A DNA stretch of 64,000 bases from Pectobacterium fontis (GTDB taxonomy: Bacteria; Pseudomonadota; Gammaproteobacteria; Enterobacterales; Enterobacteriaceae). The notes beneath the pieces were generated by a model. It was not told the DNA's origin. It saw nothing but the letters and a program-made list of their open reading frames with translations, and did no database searches. A program made the position numbers and the translations under genes. The stretch's first letter is position 1. Every line of letters begins with the position of its first letter. This document shows, one piece after another, positions 27,010 to 35,779 of the stretch. Where the stretch lies: positions 1 to 64,000 of the forward strand of contig NZ_JSXC01000024.1 of NCBI RefSeq assembly GCF_000803215.1, read 5' to 3'.

Positions 27010-27462
27010 ATGGCTTACTTCGATCCAACATTGTTAATTCTGCTCGTTCTGGCGGGGCTGGGTATTATCAGCCACAACATGACCGTCACGCTGGCGATTC
27101 TGGTTTTGCTGGCGGTACGCATTACCCCCTTAAATAGCTATTTCCCGTGGGTGGAAAAATACGGCCTGAGCATCGGTATCGTTATTCTGACGATTGGTGT
27201 GATGGCACCGATTGCCAGCGGGAAAATTACCGCCAGTGAAGTGATGCATTCATTCCTGCACTGGAAATCCCTGCTGGCGATCCTCATTGGTGTGGTGGTG
27301 TCCTGGCTTGGTGGACGCGGTGTGTCGCTGATGAGCAACCAGCCTTCGGTTGTCGCGGGGTTACTGGTGGGAACGGTGATGGGCGTGGCGCTGTTTCGCG
27401 GCGTTCCCGTCGGGCCGTTGATTGCCGCAGGCTTGCTTTCTCTGCTGATCGGCAAGACCTGA
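27010..27462 (+). CDS. yeaL: UPF0756 (DUF441) membrane protein YeaL
   Basis: A 150-residue inner-membrane protein with four or five hydrophobic segments. The conserved [20 protein letters not shown] and [20 protein letters not shown] stretches match E. coli YeaL. Function is unknown. Its TGA overlaps the ATG of tmcA (TGATG), so it is probably translated with tmcA, an association not found in E. coli, where yeaL is elsewhere. Confidence 0.92.
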   Translation: MAYFDPTLLILLVLAGLGIISHNMTVTLAILVLLAVRITPLNSYFPWVEKYGLSIGIVILTIGVMAPIASGKITASEVMHSFLHWKSLLAILIGVVVSWLGGRGVSLMSNQPSVVAGLLVGTVMGVALFRGVPVGPLIAAGLLSLLIGKT

Positions 27463-29564
27463 TGAATCCGGCATGCATGACGCTGTGGCGTGATTTTCTC
27501 TCCAGTCAGCACCAGCAACAGCGCTATGGCCTCCGGCGACTGCTGGTGCTGAGCGGTGAACCGGACTGGTGTGAAGCGCAAGCGCTGGCACTCAGCCGTC
27601 AATCGTCCGGTGACTGGCTGTGGGTTAGCGAACATGCGCCTGATTCTGTCACCTCGCTGCCGGCAAATCGGGTGCGAACGCTACTGGGACGCGAATTTCT
27701 CCATGCGGTATTTGATGCACGCCGCGGTCTGGATGTTGAGGCGCTGGCGATGCTGTCAGGCACGTTACAGGCGGGTAGCTGGCTAATCATGCTGGTTCCT
27801 GCATGGCAAACCTGGCCAGCATCACCGGATAACGACAGCCTACGTTGGAGCGAACAAGAGCAGCCGATTGCTACTCCGTACTTTATCCAGCATTTTCAGC
27901 GTCAGCTATTAGCCGATGAGGATGTCGTGCTCTGGCAGCAGGATCAGGCGTTCGCGATTCGGCCATTGGCCACGCGATCGGACTGGCAGCCAGCTAGCGG
28001 TGAACCGACCGCGCGACAGCAGCATATTCTGCATGAGCTGATTGCCGCCGAGTCCGGTGTGTTTGTGATTACCGCAGCGCGCGGGCGTGGGAAATCGGCG
28101 CTGGCGGGAATGCTGACGCAGCGGTATCACGGCACCTGCTGGATTACCGCACCTTCCCGTGCGGCAACGGATATTCTGCAACAGCACGCGCGTGCCGATG
28201 CGCAGTTTTGGGCACCGGATGCGTTATTGGAACAGTGTCGCCTGCATGGTGCGCCTGAGGTCGACTGGCTGCTGATTGATGAAGCCGCGGCGATTCCGTC
28301 TTCCGTACTTTCCGCGCTGCTACCCTATTTCCCCCGTATTCTGATGACCACGACGGTGCAGGGGTATGAAGGAACGGGACGAGGGTTTCTGCTGAAATTT
28401 TGTGCGGTATTACCGCAGTGTCGCCTATTGACACTCGATGTTCCTTTGCGCTGGGCCGTTAACGATCCGCTGGAACGGGTGTTGGATCAGGCGCTGTTAT
28501 TTAACGAACCGGCTTCCTTTTCTGTTCCGCAGGAACCCGATTACGACGTACGCGCTCTTTCATCCTTTGTGCTGGAAAGCCGAACCGAACGTGCCGATGG
28601 TTGGCTAACGCACCCTGAGCGTCTGGCAGGATGTTATGCACTCTTGTGCAGCGCGCATTACCGTACTTCACCGCTGGATTTGCGCCGTCTGATGGATGCA
28701 CCGGGCATGCATATCGCCAGCGCACAGGTGGGGGACGATATTTGCGGCGTGCTGTGGCTGGTAGAGGAAGGCGGGCTGCCTGCCTCGCTGGCTCATGAGG
28801 TGTGGGCGGGGCGGCGACGCCCGCGTGGCAATCTGGTGGCGCAGTCGCTGGCGGCGCACGCTGGTTTGTGGCAGGCACCGATGCTCCGTGCACGCCGCGT
28901 GAGCCGGATTGCGGTGGCATCATCATCCCGCCGACAAGGGATTGGGCGAGCGCTCATCGCAGAGCAGATGCGTGAGGCGCAACAGCAGGCGCTGGATTAT
29001 CTGTCGGTCAGTTTCGGTTATCAGCCGGAGTTGTGGGCGTTCTGGCAGTCGTGTGGCTTTCAACTGGTGCGCATAGGCAGCCATTTGGAGGCCAGCAGCG
29101 GTTGCTACAGCGCCATGGCACTACTGCCGCTGAGTGACGCAGGGCATCAGTTAGCGCAGCAGGGAAGCCAGCAATTGGCGCGTGACTGGCGTTGGTTACA
29201 GCGCCTGATTCCGCTGAATCTTGCGTTGCCGCAGACCGAGCACATTGCGCCGGATACAGCGAGTATTGCATTGAGTGAAGACGACTGGCGTGAGCTGGCG
29301 GGGTTTGCGTTTGCGCATCGACCGATGGAAGCGAGCTTCGCGTCACTCTGTCGTCTGTTGATGAATACGCCTCTGCCCCTGCCTGCGCTACGTCTGCTGG
29401 TAGAAACACCGGGCGACGGCGAGCGGATAGCGATGACGCTAGGGCTGAGCGGTAGGAAAATGCTTCTGAAACGCTGGCGAGAAGATACGGCCACTGCGCT
29501 GGCCGATCTCGATGCGCCACGGTGTGAGCACTGGCGAAAAGTGGTAATAGTCAGTGATGATTGA
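27462..29564 (+). CDS. tmcA: tRNA(Met) cytidine acetyltransferase TmcA
   Basis: A 700-residue enzyme making N4-acetylcytidine at the wobble base of elongator tRNA(Met). Order: N-terminal DUF1726 (about 1-180), an RNA helicase-like ATPase with Walker A TAARGRGKSAL near 201 and DEAAAIPSS as motif II, a GNAT acetyltransferase (VSRIAVASSSRRQGIGRALI near 477) and a C-terminal tRNA-binding tail. It ends where the accessory patch begins; in E. coli ypfH follows directly. Confidence 0.95.
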   Translation: MNPACMTLWRDFLSSQHQQQRYGLRRLLVLSGEPDWCEAQALALSRQSSGDWLWVSEHAPDSVTSLPANRVRTLLGREFLHAVFDARRGLDVEALAMLSGTLQAGSWLIMLVPAWQTWPASPDNDSLRWSEQEQPIATPYFIQHFQRQLLADEDVVLWQQDQAFAIRPLATRSDWQPASGEPTARQQHILHELIAAESGVFVITAARGRGKSALAGMLTQRYHGTCWITAPSRAATDILQQHARADAQFWAPDALLEQCRLHGAPEVDWLLIDEAAAIPSSVLSALLPYFPRILMTTTVQGYEGTGRGFLLKFCAVLPQCRLLTLDVPLRWAVNDPLERVLDQALLFNEPASFSVPQEPDYDVRALSSFVLESRTERADGWLTHPERLAGCYALLCSAHYRTSPLDLRRLMDAPGMHIASAQVGDDICGVLWLVEEGGLPASLAHEVWAGRRRPRGNLVAQSLAAHAGLWQAPMLRARRVSRIAVASSSRRQGIGRALIAEQMREAQQQALDYLSVSFGYQPELWAFWQSCGFQLVRIGSHLEASSGCYSAMALLPLSDAGHQLAQQGSQQLARDWRWLQRLIPLNLALPQTEHIAPDTASIALSEDDWRELAGFAFAHRPMEASFASLCRLLMNTPLPLPALRLLVETPGDGERIAMTLGLSGRKMLLKRWREDTATALADLDAPRCEHWRKVVIVSDD

Positions 29565-29930
29565 CGGATGTTGCCTCATTGAAGACGACAAAACTCGCAA
29601 ATTGTACAGAACCGAAAAGTAAGTATTATCCGCCAAGGTACTGACATATATTATTGCTGTTAAATCACCACAACCCGCAGTATCCCAAAGATCAATATCT
29701 ACTCGCACTTTCTCTTTTTGTTTCGCTTCATAAATATCTAATCGCTCAAAATACGTATCAGGCGGTATGACCAGTTGATTATCCTGACCCAGGTAATTTT
29801 TGCGGGGATTAGCGTATTCATCCTTTGAACTTGGCCCAATCATTCCATTCTCATGCAGTAAGTCAAATTCAGCATTAACAACGAATGAAATCAATTATTT
29901 GACAGTACCTTTAATCGGTTCGGCTCTCAT
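29439..29930 (-). pseudogene. Broken DUF7668-like gene (nonsense codon 12)
   Basis: A good start (ATG at 29930, AGAGG 7 nt upstream) begins MRAEPIKGTVK, then an in-frame TAA, after which the same frame continues LISFVVNAEFDLLHENG. A single GAA-to-TAA change would explain this. Near 29600 the frame reaches VDIDLWDTAGCGDLTAIIYV and NLRVL, which resembles the usual C-terminal end of such proteins. It then runs on antisense into the tmcA 3' end, so the original stop seems lost. Resembles the gene at 30018 in the CGDLT/KTDLT block. Family call is tentative. Confidence 0.6.
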
Positions 29931-30017
29931 TTTAATACCTCTGAGCGGCTTATTGATGAACCCAAATAGCCATGTTGATATTTGTGCAACATACCGAATA
30001 GGAAAATATGAATTGGA

Positions 30018-30389
30018 TTACTGCGTCTCTAACAATCGGAAAATCAGCGGTGTTTTTCCCTGTTTATCAGCGTAGTCGGCAATTAACGTGAGGTCAGTTT
30101 TTCTCTTTCCAGACCAGAGTAGACACTCGACTCTCTTTTGTGGGGCATCGGCGTCAATGTCGTCACTGCACAGGGGAATTCTGCCCGTTTGATCGGGGGT
30201 AAAGGCGATGTCGTAAGGCGGAAGTGTCAAATCTGCAACGTTTTCCCCTGAGCTATCCAATTCTTCAAGAATTTCTTCGTAAATAGCGGGGCTAACGCCA
30301 AAATTGAGTAGAACTTCAGGATCGCCATGCTGGATGCCCCTCAACAACTCGCCCACGAGCCGGTAAATATTATCTCTGTTACGTGTCAT
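30018..30389 (-). CDS. Small DUF7668-like protein, possible immunity protein
   Basis: A 123-residue acidic protein: MTRNRDNIYRLVGELLRGI, then VSPAIYEEILEEL and a C-terminal RVECLLWSGKRKTDLTLIADY block with the hydrophobic pattern seen in DUF7668-type proteins, which often neighbour polymorphic toxins. It is the intact counterpart of the broken gene 90 bp downstream. An open frame ends inside its start codon region (GATGACACGTAA), as in coupled toxin-immunity pairs, but no toxin is recognisable. Function is unproven. Confidence 0.6.
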   Translation of the reverse strand: MTRNRDNIYRLVGELLRGIQHGDPEVLLNFGVSPAIYEEILEELDSSGENVADLTLPPYDIAFTPDQTGRIPLCSDDIDADAPQKRVECLLWSGKRKTDLTLIADYADKQGKTPLIFRLLETQ

Positions 30390-30578
30390 CTCTCATTTCC
30401 TTATCTTGTTTTCCTTTTATTAAACCCTCTAACAACCTCGTTGGCCACGCCGTTAAGTTAATGAGGCGCATTATTCTAAATAGCGGTTCTGCATAGTCGC
30501 TCCCTTTGCGGGTACGCAGTCCGAGTTGCGCGATCTGAACAATCGCCAAACATCTCAAATCATCAACTGGACTGAGCG
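30390..30578. other. Gene-poor stretch before the IS630 remnant
   Basis: No intact gene. A 29-bp segment at 30476-30504 (CTAAATAGCGGTTCTGCATA and onward) recurs imperfectly at 31452-31480. On the minus strand an open frame reads toward the DUF7668-like gene but has no recognisable start or domain. Confidence 0.4.
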
Positions 30579-30726
30579 ATGCCGATCATAGTATTTATCC
30601 CCGATGCAAAAAGCCATTCACACAGTTCGTGATAAGAATCACGCCGCTATGCTGATGTTGCACCGAGGCGAACGTGTCAGCATCGTGGGCAGAAGCCGCC
30701 TGTCAACACGCATCTTTCGGTCATAG
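30579..30726 (+). mobile_element. IS630-family transposase remnant (N-terminus)
   Basis: ATGCCGATCATA at 30579 encodes MPII as in IS630-type transposases. After a frameshift, 30604-30726 encodes MQKAIHTVRDKNHA then AMLMLHRGERVS, closely matching the MQKAIHKTHDKN-AMLMLHRGDRVS opening known from IS630-type transposases. A short internal deletion and a stop after about 40 codons show it is dead. No catalytic DDE region or terminal repeats were found. Confidence 0.75.
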
Positions 30727-30842
30727 CCGAAGTCGACTGCGCGTGAAATGTGCCTGCGGAAAAAAGACACGAAAGCCTCTTTTTGGGCTAACATCGGGAC
30801 AGGATATACATCACCGACTCAAATAATGGTAACCACTCACCT

Positions 30843-31304
30843 ATGTTAGTTCGTGTATATGTAGCAGATAACGATGGGCCAACCTTTGAGGTGCTACCTG
30901 TCCGAGAAATCGAGAAGGACACTTACGAATTGCTGTCTTCTCCCGGCCTGGCGTTAAATCTAGCTCGCGGGGATATCTTCCGAATTAACGATGAGCATGC
31001 ACATCCCGAAGTACTGCAAAGAAGCGGTAATTTTTGCATTCATATCTATGCCGATTATCTTCCACCTGAAGATATCGCTGGTTTAGAAAAGGATGTGGTT
31101 AGCCAACTCAATGGAACATTAGACGGCGTATTTCAGGGAAACTTATCATTGGCAGTCCCTGCCAGAAATGGGATGGATAAGATTGCCGACATTTTCGACG
31201 CCTTTCGCGAAAAAACAGGTGTGCAGTGGTACTTCGCGAATATTTATAAGAATATTGACAACGACGAAGATGAAACACTTTTAAATTGGTGGCTGGACAG
31301 TTAA
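30843..31304 (+). CDS. DUF4265-like hypothetical protein
   Basis: A 153-residue acidic protein. The opening VRVYVADNDGPTFEVLPVREIEKDTYELLSSPGLALNLARGDIFRI follows the DUF4265 pattern (first 40 residues of that type). No signal peptide or membrane segment. No ribosome-binding site precedes the ATG, and the frame is open for several codons upstream. Relatives often lie near toxin or defence loci; a function is not known. Confidence 0.6.
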   Translation: MLVRVYVADNDGPTFEVLPVREIEKDTYELLSSPGLALNLARGDIFRINDEHAHPEVLQRSGNFCIHIYADYLPPEDIAGLEKDVVSQLNGTLDGVFQGNLSLAVPARNGMDKIADIFDAFREKTGVQWYFANIYKNIDNDEDETLLNWWLDS

Positions 31305-31668
31305 GCCACCCTCGACCCGCTTCTCCGACGAAATTCATTATCGACCGGGCAGGGTATGAGGACGTTTGGGCTGATGAGACAGACTAGATAACACGTCCTG
31401 CTTCTGTCTGAATCCGTCGTTCGTCTTTCTCATATACAGGTTGTACAACAGCTAAATTGCTGCTCTGCATTGTCGATCCCAGAGGGGCGGCATGGGCTGG
31501 CAACACTGTAACGGTATTAGGATCGGCAGCTTAGAGAATAAGCCTCATTTGCATAGAAGGTGGTTTCTGGTAGAAAAGAGTCTCAGCTTCCTTCACGATT
31601 GTTTGTGCAATAGTCGCAAAAAAGCGACAGCGAAAACCCAATTATTTTTGTTAAATCAGGATACGTCG
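31305..31668. other. Gene-poor stretch before the DUF1272 gene
   Basis: No gene could be supported. It contains the second copy of the 29-bp segment (31452-31480) and is open in one frame into the DUF1272 gene, but that extension has no family resemblance. Confidence 0.4.
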
Positions 31669-31896
31669 ATGCTGGAATTACGCCCAAACTGTGAGCACTG
31701 CGATTGTGATTTGTCGCCGGATGCCGAAACGTATATCTGCTCTTATGAATGCACGTTCTGCCCTGACTGCGCAGATGCCGTCTTTCACTACGCTTGCCCG
31801 AATTGCGGTGGTGAGTTAGTCAGACGGCCGGTGCGTCCGGCACGTTGTCTGATGAACGATCCGGCTTCAACGATCCGCATCACCAAACCGCACTGA
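31669..31896 (+). CDS. DUF1272 zinc-ribbon protein
   Basis: A 75-residue protein with eight or more cysteines arranged as CxxC pairs: NCEHCDCD, YICSYECTFCPDC, YACPNCGGELVRRP, the DUF1272 pattern. Start MLELRPNCEHCD is chosen over the longer open frame because the family begins this way and AGGA is 7 nt upstream. Probably a two-zinc binding protein; role unknown. It is the last gene of the inserted patch before ypfH. Confidence 0.88.
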   Translation: MLELRPNCEHCDCDLSPDAETYICSYECTFCPDCADAVFHYACPNCGGELVRRPVRPARCLMNDPASTIRITKPH

Positions 31897-32056
31897 CAGG
31901 GGGCGGGTATCCCGGCCTGTCGTTGCAAAAAATGGAATATCTCATTCAGTAATTCCCGGTTTCTCCTGTTAATGCGCGGCGTATAGTAAGAATTAACCGT
32001 ATTGATAACGAATGTCGGCAGATGACGCGTTCGGCCGCAGCTTTCAGGAGAGAAAC

Positions 32057-32674
32057 ATGAATCAAGATTATGTTGTTGTTCAACAGCCTTCAGAGGCGAA
32101 TCGATTAATTCTGCTGTTTCATGGTGTGGGCGATACTGCCGCAGGTATGGCGCAAATTGGGCGCTATTTTGCCGCAGCCTTACCGCAGGCAATGGTGATC
32201 AGTATCAGCGGGCCGTTTAGTACCGGCTACGGCGACGGACGGCAGTGGTTCTCCGTGCAGGGTGTCACGGAGGAGAATCGGTTATCCCGTATTGAGGAAA
32301 ATCTGCCGCGTTTTGTTGATACCGTGCGCGACTGGCAGGAGAAAAGTGGCATTAGCGCAGAACATACTGTGCTGGTCGGTTTTTCACAGGGCAGCATTAT
32401 GTCGCTGGAGGCGTTGAAGTCAGCGCCTTCGCTGGCGGGTCAGGTTATCGCGTTCAGCGGTCGTTTTGCTGTCCTGCCGGAAGCGACATTTACTGATGTT
32501 GTCGTGCACCTGATTCATGGTGACGCGGATGGCGTGATTGTGGTGGGACATGCTCATGCTGCTGCACGGCGTTTTCAGGCGTTGGGAACGTCGTTTACGT
32601 TGGATATCGCCCCTGCCGTCGGGCATGGTATTGATGAACAGATGCTGAAATGGGCGCTGGGCTATCTCAAATAA
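32057..32674 (+). CDS. ypfH: Esterase YpfH (alpha/beta hydrolase)
   Basis: A 205-residue cytosolic carboxylesterase/phospholipase-like hydrolase. The nucleophile is in GFSQGS (near 114), the acid in HGDADGVI and the histidine in VGHGID. AGGAGAG precedes the ATG at 32057; 15 more open codons upstream are not used. It is shorter than E. coli YpfH (232), lacking the C-terminal tail. In E. coli it adjoins tmcA. Confidence 0.9.
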   Translation: MNQDYVVVQQPSEANRLILLFHGVGDTAAGMAQIGRYFAAALPQAMVISISGPFSTGYGDGRQWFSVQGVTEENRLSRIEENLPRFVDTVRDWQEKSGISAEHTVLVGFSQGSIMSLEALKSAPSLAGQVIAFSGRFAVLPEATFTDVVVHLIHGDADGVIVVGHAHAAARRFQALGTSFTLDIAPAVGHGIDEQMLKWALGYLK

Positions 32675-32868
32675 AAATATTATCTTGTTGGTTTTTTTGA
32701 CGTTGGGCAGCATTGGTGACTAATACGTGCGGTGTACCTTTTTATTTTTCGGTGCTGCCCTGATTAAATTTGTGTATGTATTTTATGGGTGAGATTTTAT
32801 ACCCGTTATATTTCAAGCGCCTTGTGCGTTGGCAACCCTTACTCTGATCTTAACCATGGAGTAAGAAT

Positions 32869-32915
32869 CTACATCGCCTACGGTGTGTTGCTTCGCTCGC
32901 GTGCAGGCGATGTAG
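32869..32915. repeat. Inverted repeat between ypfH and ypfN
   Basis: CTACATCGCCT (32869-32879) and AGGCGATGTAG (32905-32915) are perfect 11-bp arms with a 25-nt loop, in the gap between convergent genes. An upstream stretch, TTATACCCGTTATATTTCAA (32799-32818), resembles a dispersed repeat common in Enterobacterales. Confidence 0.6.
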
Positions 32916-32927
32916 TCAGGATCGCTT

Positions 32928-33119
32928 TCAGGGGTTTTTCTTCGGCCAGTCGTCGTCTTCATCGTCCCATTTATCGTTGTTGTCACGATGCGGGGGCAAT
33001 TTGGGCTTGTTGAGCAGAAAACGCGTATGGTCAACGTTGCGCAGTTCTTTGATGCCGTTAATCAGCATGCCTATCAGGATAATCAGGATTACCCACCAGT
33101 AATCTGCCAGCCAAGCCAT
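32928..33119 (-). CDS. ypfN: UPF0370 small membrane protein YpfN
   Basis: A 63-residue protein with one N-terminal membrane helix ([13 protein letters not shown]) and a charged tail containing [21 protein letters not shown], matching E. coli YpfN. Function unknown. Last gene of yffB-dapE-peptidase-ypfN, 2 bp after the peptidase. Confidence 0.92.
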   Translation of the reverse strand: MAWLADYWWVILIILIGMLINGIKELRNVDHTRFLLNKPKLPPHRDNNDKWDDEDDDWPKKNP

Positions 33120-33121
33120 GG

Positions 33122-33796
33122 TTACGCCTCATCAACATTATAAATGTAACGGGTAAACAGTTGCGGCAAGTTCTGGCAAAGCCAGTGATAGCCTGCAATG
33201 TCCTCATCTTGCCAGGCGGCAAGGATGAGATCGGGGGTAAGCTGCTCTTCCGCATACTGTGCTAATGAATAATAGCTGATATGCCAGGGTTCGACTGCGA
33301 CACCGCCGAGATCGTGCGCATAAGGTCGATAAAAACCGTATTCATGCATGTGCGCACTCAGCCATGCGTTCAGCGAGGCAAAATAGCCGCCTTCTTCATA
33401 TTCCCATGGCTCCAACTGGAGCGAGCTTCCTGCGGGCAATAAATCGGGATCGTAGATATCGAGATCGCTGCCCCAATGGTGGCGGCTGGAGCCGGGCATG
33501 GCAGACCAGCGCAGAATCGCTTCACAGCGCTCGCCCTCATTCAGAGACGACACATCCAGCGGCTGGCTGTTTGCATCCATAACGGGACGTTCCCCGCGAA
33601 ATTTGCCATTCCAAATCTGCCGCTGACGCTCGAAATCACGAAACGTACTGGCAGGCTGTAGGTTAAACCCTGCCGTTTTTGCCGCCTGTTGTAGCGCCAG
33701 AAAGGCGGTAACGGCTTCCGGCTGAAGGCGATGGCGACCGTCTAAAACGACCAAATGCAGGTCGCTTTTTCCGGTTAACATTGCTGATGTCATCAT
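33122..33796 (-). CDS. M15-family D-Ala-D-Ala carboxypeptidase-like protein
   Basis: A 224-residue VanY/M15 zinc peptidase without an obvious signal peptide. Zinc ligands are visible in [14 protein letters not shown] (His and Asp) and in EPWHISYY (catalytic Glu region and His). It likely trims peptidoglycan peptides or muropeptides, perhaps in the cytoplasm. The ATG overlaps the dapE stop (ATGA), so it is coupled with dapE. This gene is absent from the E. coli dapE operon, where ypfN follows directly. Confidence 0.88.
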   Translation of the reverse strand: MMTSAMLTGKSDLHLVVLDGRHRLQPEAVTAFLALQQAAKTAGFNLQPASTFRDFERQRQIWNGKFRGERPVMDANSQPLDVSSLNEGERCEAILRWSAMPGSSRHHWGSDLDIYDPDLLPAGSSLQLEPWEYEEGGYFASLNAWLSAHMHEYGFYRPYAHDLGGVAVEPWHISYYSLAQYAEEQLTPDLILAAWQDEDIAGYHWLCQNLPQLFTRYIYNVDEA

Positions 33797-34920
33797 GCGA
33801 TGAGCTGCTCCATAATACGCTGGTACATGCGGCTCAGCAGTTGCAGATCGGCTGCATTAACGCATTCGTCTACTTTATGGATCGTGGCATTGACGGGGCC
33901 AAGTTCAACCACCTGTGCTCCCATGCGGGCGATGAAACGGCCATCGGAGGTGCCGCCATTGGTCAGTAACTCGGGGGTGACCTCGTTGTAATGCTCCACA
34001 GCATTCACCACGGCATCGACCAGTTCACCGCGTGCGGTCAGGAAGGGCTGGCCGGAGAGCTTCCAGTCGATGGTGTAGTTTAACTGGTGGCGATCCAGCA
34101 ATTCCGCTACACGCTGCTGGATTAACACATCCGTTAATTCGGTGCTGAAGCGAAAATTGAATTGCACAAACAGTTCGCCGGGGATGACGTTATTGCTGCC
34201 CGTGCCCGCCTGAATATTGGCAATTTGCATGGTGGTAGGGGGGAAAAAGTCGTTGCCCCGATCCCACTCGGTGGCGATCAGTTCGTTGAGTGCTGGCGCG
34301 GCACGATGAACGGGGTTGTCTGCCAGATGGGGGTAGGCAACATGCCCTTGTACGCCGTGTATGTACAGGTTCGCCGTGATAGATCCGCGACGGCCATTTT
34401 TTACCACGTCACCGACTACCTGCGTACTGGATGGTTCGCCGACCAGACAATAGTCCAAACGCTCGTTGCGTGCCATCAGGGCTTCTACCACTTTCACGGT
34501 GCCGTTAACGGCGCTGGCTTCTTCGTCTGAGGTAATCAGAAATGCCAGACGCCCCTGATGATTGGGGTGTGCCGCGACAAAACGCTCGGCGGCAATGACC
34601 ATCGCAGCCAGTGAACCTTTCATGTCTGCTGCGCCGCGACCATACAGCATGCCGTCACGAATGATCGGCTCAAACGGCGGATGCTGCCAGTGGCTTTCAT
34701 CGCCGCTGGGCACTACGTCGGTATGACCGGCGAAGGCCAACGTTTTTCCTGTGCCGCGCCATGCCCAGAAATTTTGGGTATCGCCAAAATCCATCGCTTC
34801 GACGGTAAAGCCGATAGCCGTCAGGCGTTCAATCATCAGAGCCTGACAGCCCCCATCGTTCGGGCTGAGGGAAGGGCGTTTAATTAACTGTTGAGCGAGC
34901 TCGATCACTGGGCAAGACAC
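33793..34920 (-). CDS. dapE: Succinyl-diaminopimelate desuccinylase DapE, GTG start
   Basis: A 375-residue M20 dizinc hydrolase making LL-diaminopimelate. Metal and catalytic motifs: [26 protein letters not shown] and IHKVDE. The frame extends 25 codons further upstream, but GTG at 34920 gives [13 protein letters not shown], identical in layout to E. coli. One base separates it from the yffB stop, so they are translationally linked. Confidence 0.96.
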   Translation of the reverse strand: MSCPVIELAQQLIKRPSLSPNDGGCQALMIERLTAIGFTVEAMDFGDTQNFWAWRGTGKTLAFAGHTDVVPSGDESHWQHPPFEPIIRDGMLYGRGAADMKGSLAAMVIAAERFVAAHPNHQGRLAFLITSDEEASAVNGTVKVVEALMARNERLDYCLVGEPSSTQVVGDVVKNGRRGSITANLYIHGVQGHVAYPHLADNPVHRAAPALNELIATEWDRGNDFFPPTTMQIANIQAGTGSNNVIPGELFVQFNFRFSTELTDVLIQQRVAELLDRHQLNYTIDWKLSGQPFLTARGELVDAVVNAVEHYNEVTPELLTNGGTSDGRFIARMGAQVVELGPVNATIHKVDECVNAADLQLLSRMYQRIMEQLIA

Positions 34921-34921
34921 G

Positions 34922-35299
34922 TTATTGGTTCTCCGCAATAAATTTCTGGTAACTGTCGATACTAAAGCCAAGCAGCGCATTGCCGTCATCGGCAATCAGC
35001 AATGGCCGTTTAATGACGGCTGGCTGTTCCAACATCAGGTTTTTGGCGGCCTCTGCGCTGTCGCGGGTATCGCTGTTGATCCGTTCGCGCAGCTCGTCAC
35101 TGAGCTTACGCCAGGTAGTGCCGCGCGTGTTGAGTAAGGCCTGAAACCCCAGTTGGTCGATAAAACGCTGTAGCTGTTGTTCATCCAGACCGTCGGCACG
35201 GTAATCATAGAAGCGATACGCCACCTGTTGTTCATCCAGCCAGCGGCGCGCTTTTTTTATGGTGTCACAGTTCTTAATGCCGTACATGGTCAGCGCCAT
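34922..35299 (-). CDS. yffB: ArsC/Spx-family protein YffB
   Basis: A 125-residue ArsC-like protein with [17 protein letters not shown], a single active-site cysteine and RPLLIAD near the C-terminus. E. coli YffB binds glutathione and its role is unsettled. The start MALTMYG is chosen; the open frame extends 44 codons upstream without similarity. First gene of the dapE operon. Confidence 0.92.
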   Translation of the reverse strand: MALTMYGIKNCDTIKKARRWLDEQQVAYRFYDYRADGLDEQQLQRFIDQLGFQALLNTRGTTWRKLSDELRERINSDTRDSAEAAKNLMLEQPAVIKRPLLIADDGNALLGFSIDSYQKFIAENQ

Positions 35300-35533
35300 A
35301 GGGGTAAAATCCTTTCTGCTTATTGAGTGACATGACGATCGCTGTGCAGGGCAGTATGGCCTGACTGAGCCGGATCGTGCGATAAGCCCAGCATGCCGAA
35401 AAAAGACGGGGAGATCTACTGTGAACTGCATTGCAGAAATAGGAGATAGTACGTGTTTTATACGTTCATAATACTTTTACCTGATTAAAAAGTGTGCGTA
35501 TAATACGTCGCCGTTAATCATTAAGAGGTTCGC

Positions 35534-35593
35534 ATGGTAGAAGCAGAAGTGAGTACCTGGAAAGATTTTATTGAAGCAATGTTACGCAAATAA
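35534..35593 (+). CDS. ypfM: 19-codon small protein YpfM
   Basis: A tiny gene encoding MVEAEVSTWKDFIEAMLRK, very close to E. coli YpfM (MIERELGNWKDFIEVMLRK). GAGG lies about 6 nt before the ATG. It is divergent from yffB, as in E. coli, and a strong terminator follows. The conserved WKDFIExMLRK core argues for real coding. Function unknown. Confidence 0.9.
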   Translation: MVEAEVSTWKDFIEAMLRK

Positions 35594-35646
35594 TAACGAT
35601 AAATACGGTTAGTCATTGCATACCAGGAATAAAATCATATAGATAA

Positions 35647-35682
35647 GCAGTATTGAGCATTCTCAATACTGCTTTATTTTTA
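35647..35682 (+). terminator. ypfM terminator
   Basis: A perfect 11-bp stem GCAGTATTGAG/CTCAATACTGC with a CATT loop, followed by TTTATTTTTATG, 54 bp after ypfM. Confidence 0.92.
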
Positions 35683-35779
35683 TGTAAAAAGGGAAACCTG
35701 AGGAAATAAAAGAGAGGTTTCCTTTCGCGCCGTATCCGACTAGGCTAAAGAAGGTTTTCATCAGGCGGTACGAGTAGAA

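Noticed and set aside
30390-30470. C-terminal fragment of a toxin upstream of the DUF7668-like gene
   Set aside because: An open frame overlaps the start, but it has no recognisable toxin motif and no start codon, so no gene was called.
31492-31668. Longer N-terminus for the DUF1272 gene
   Set aside because: The family starts at MLELRPNC and a ribosome-binding site supports 31669.
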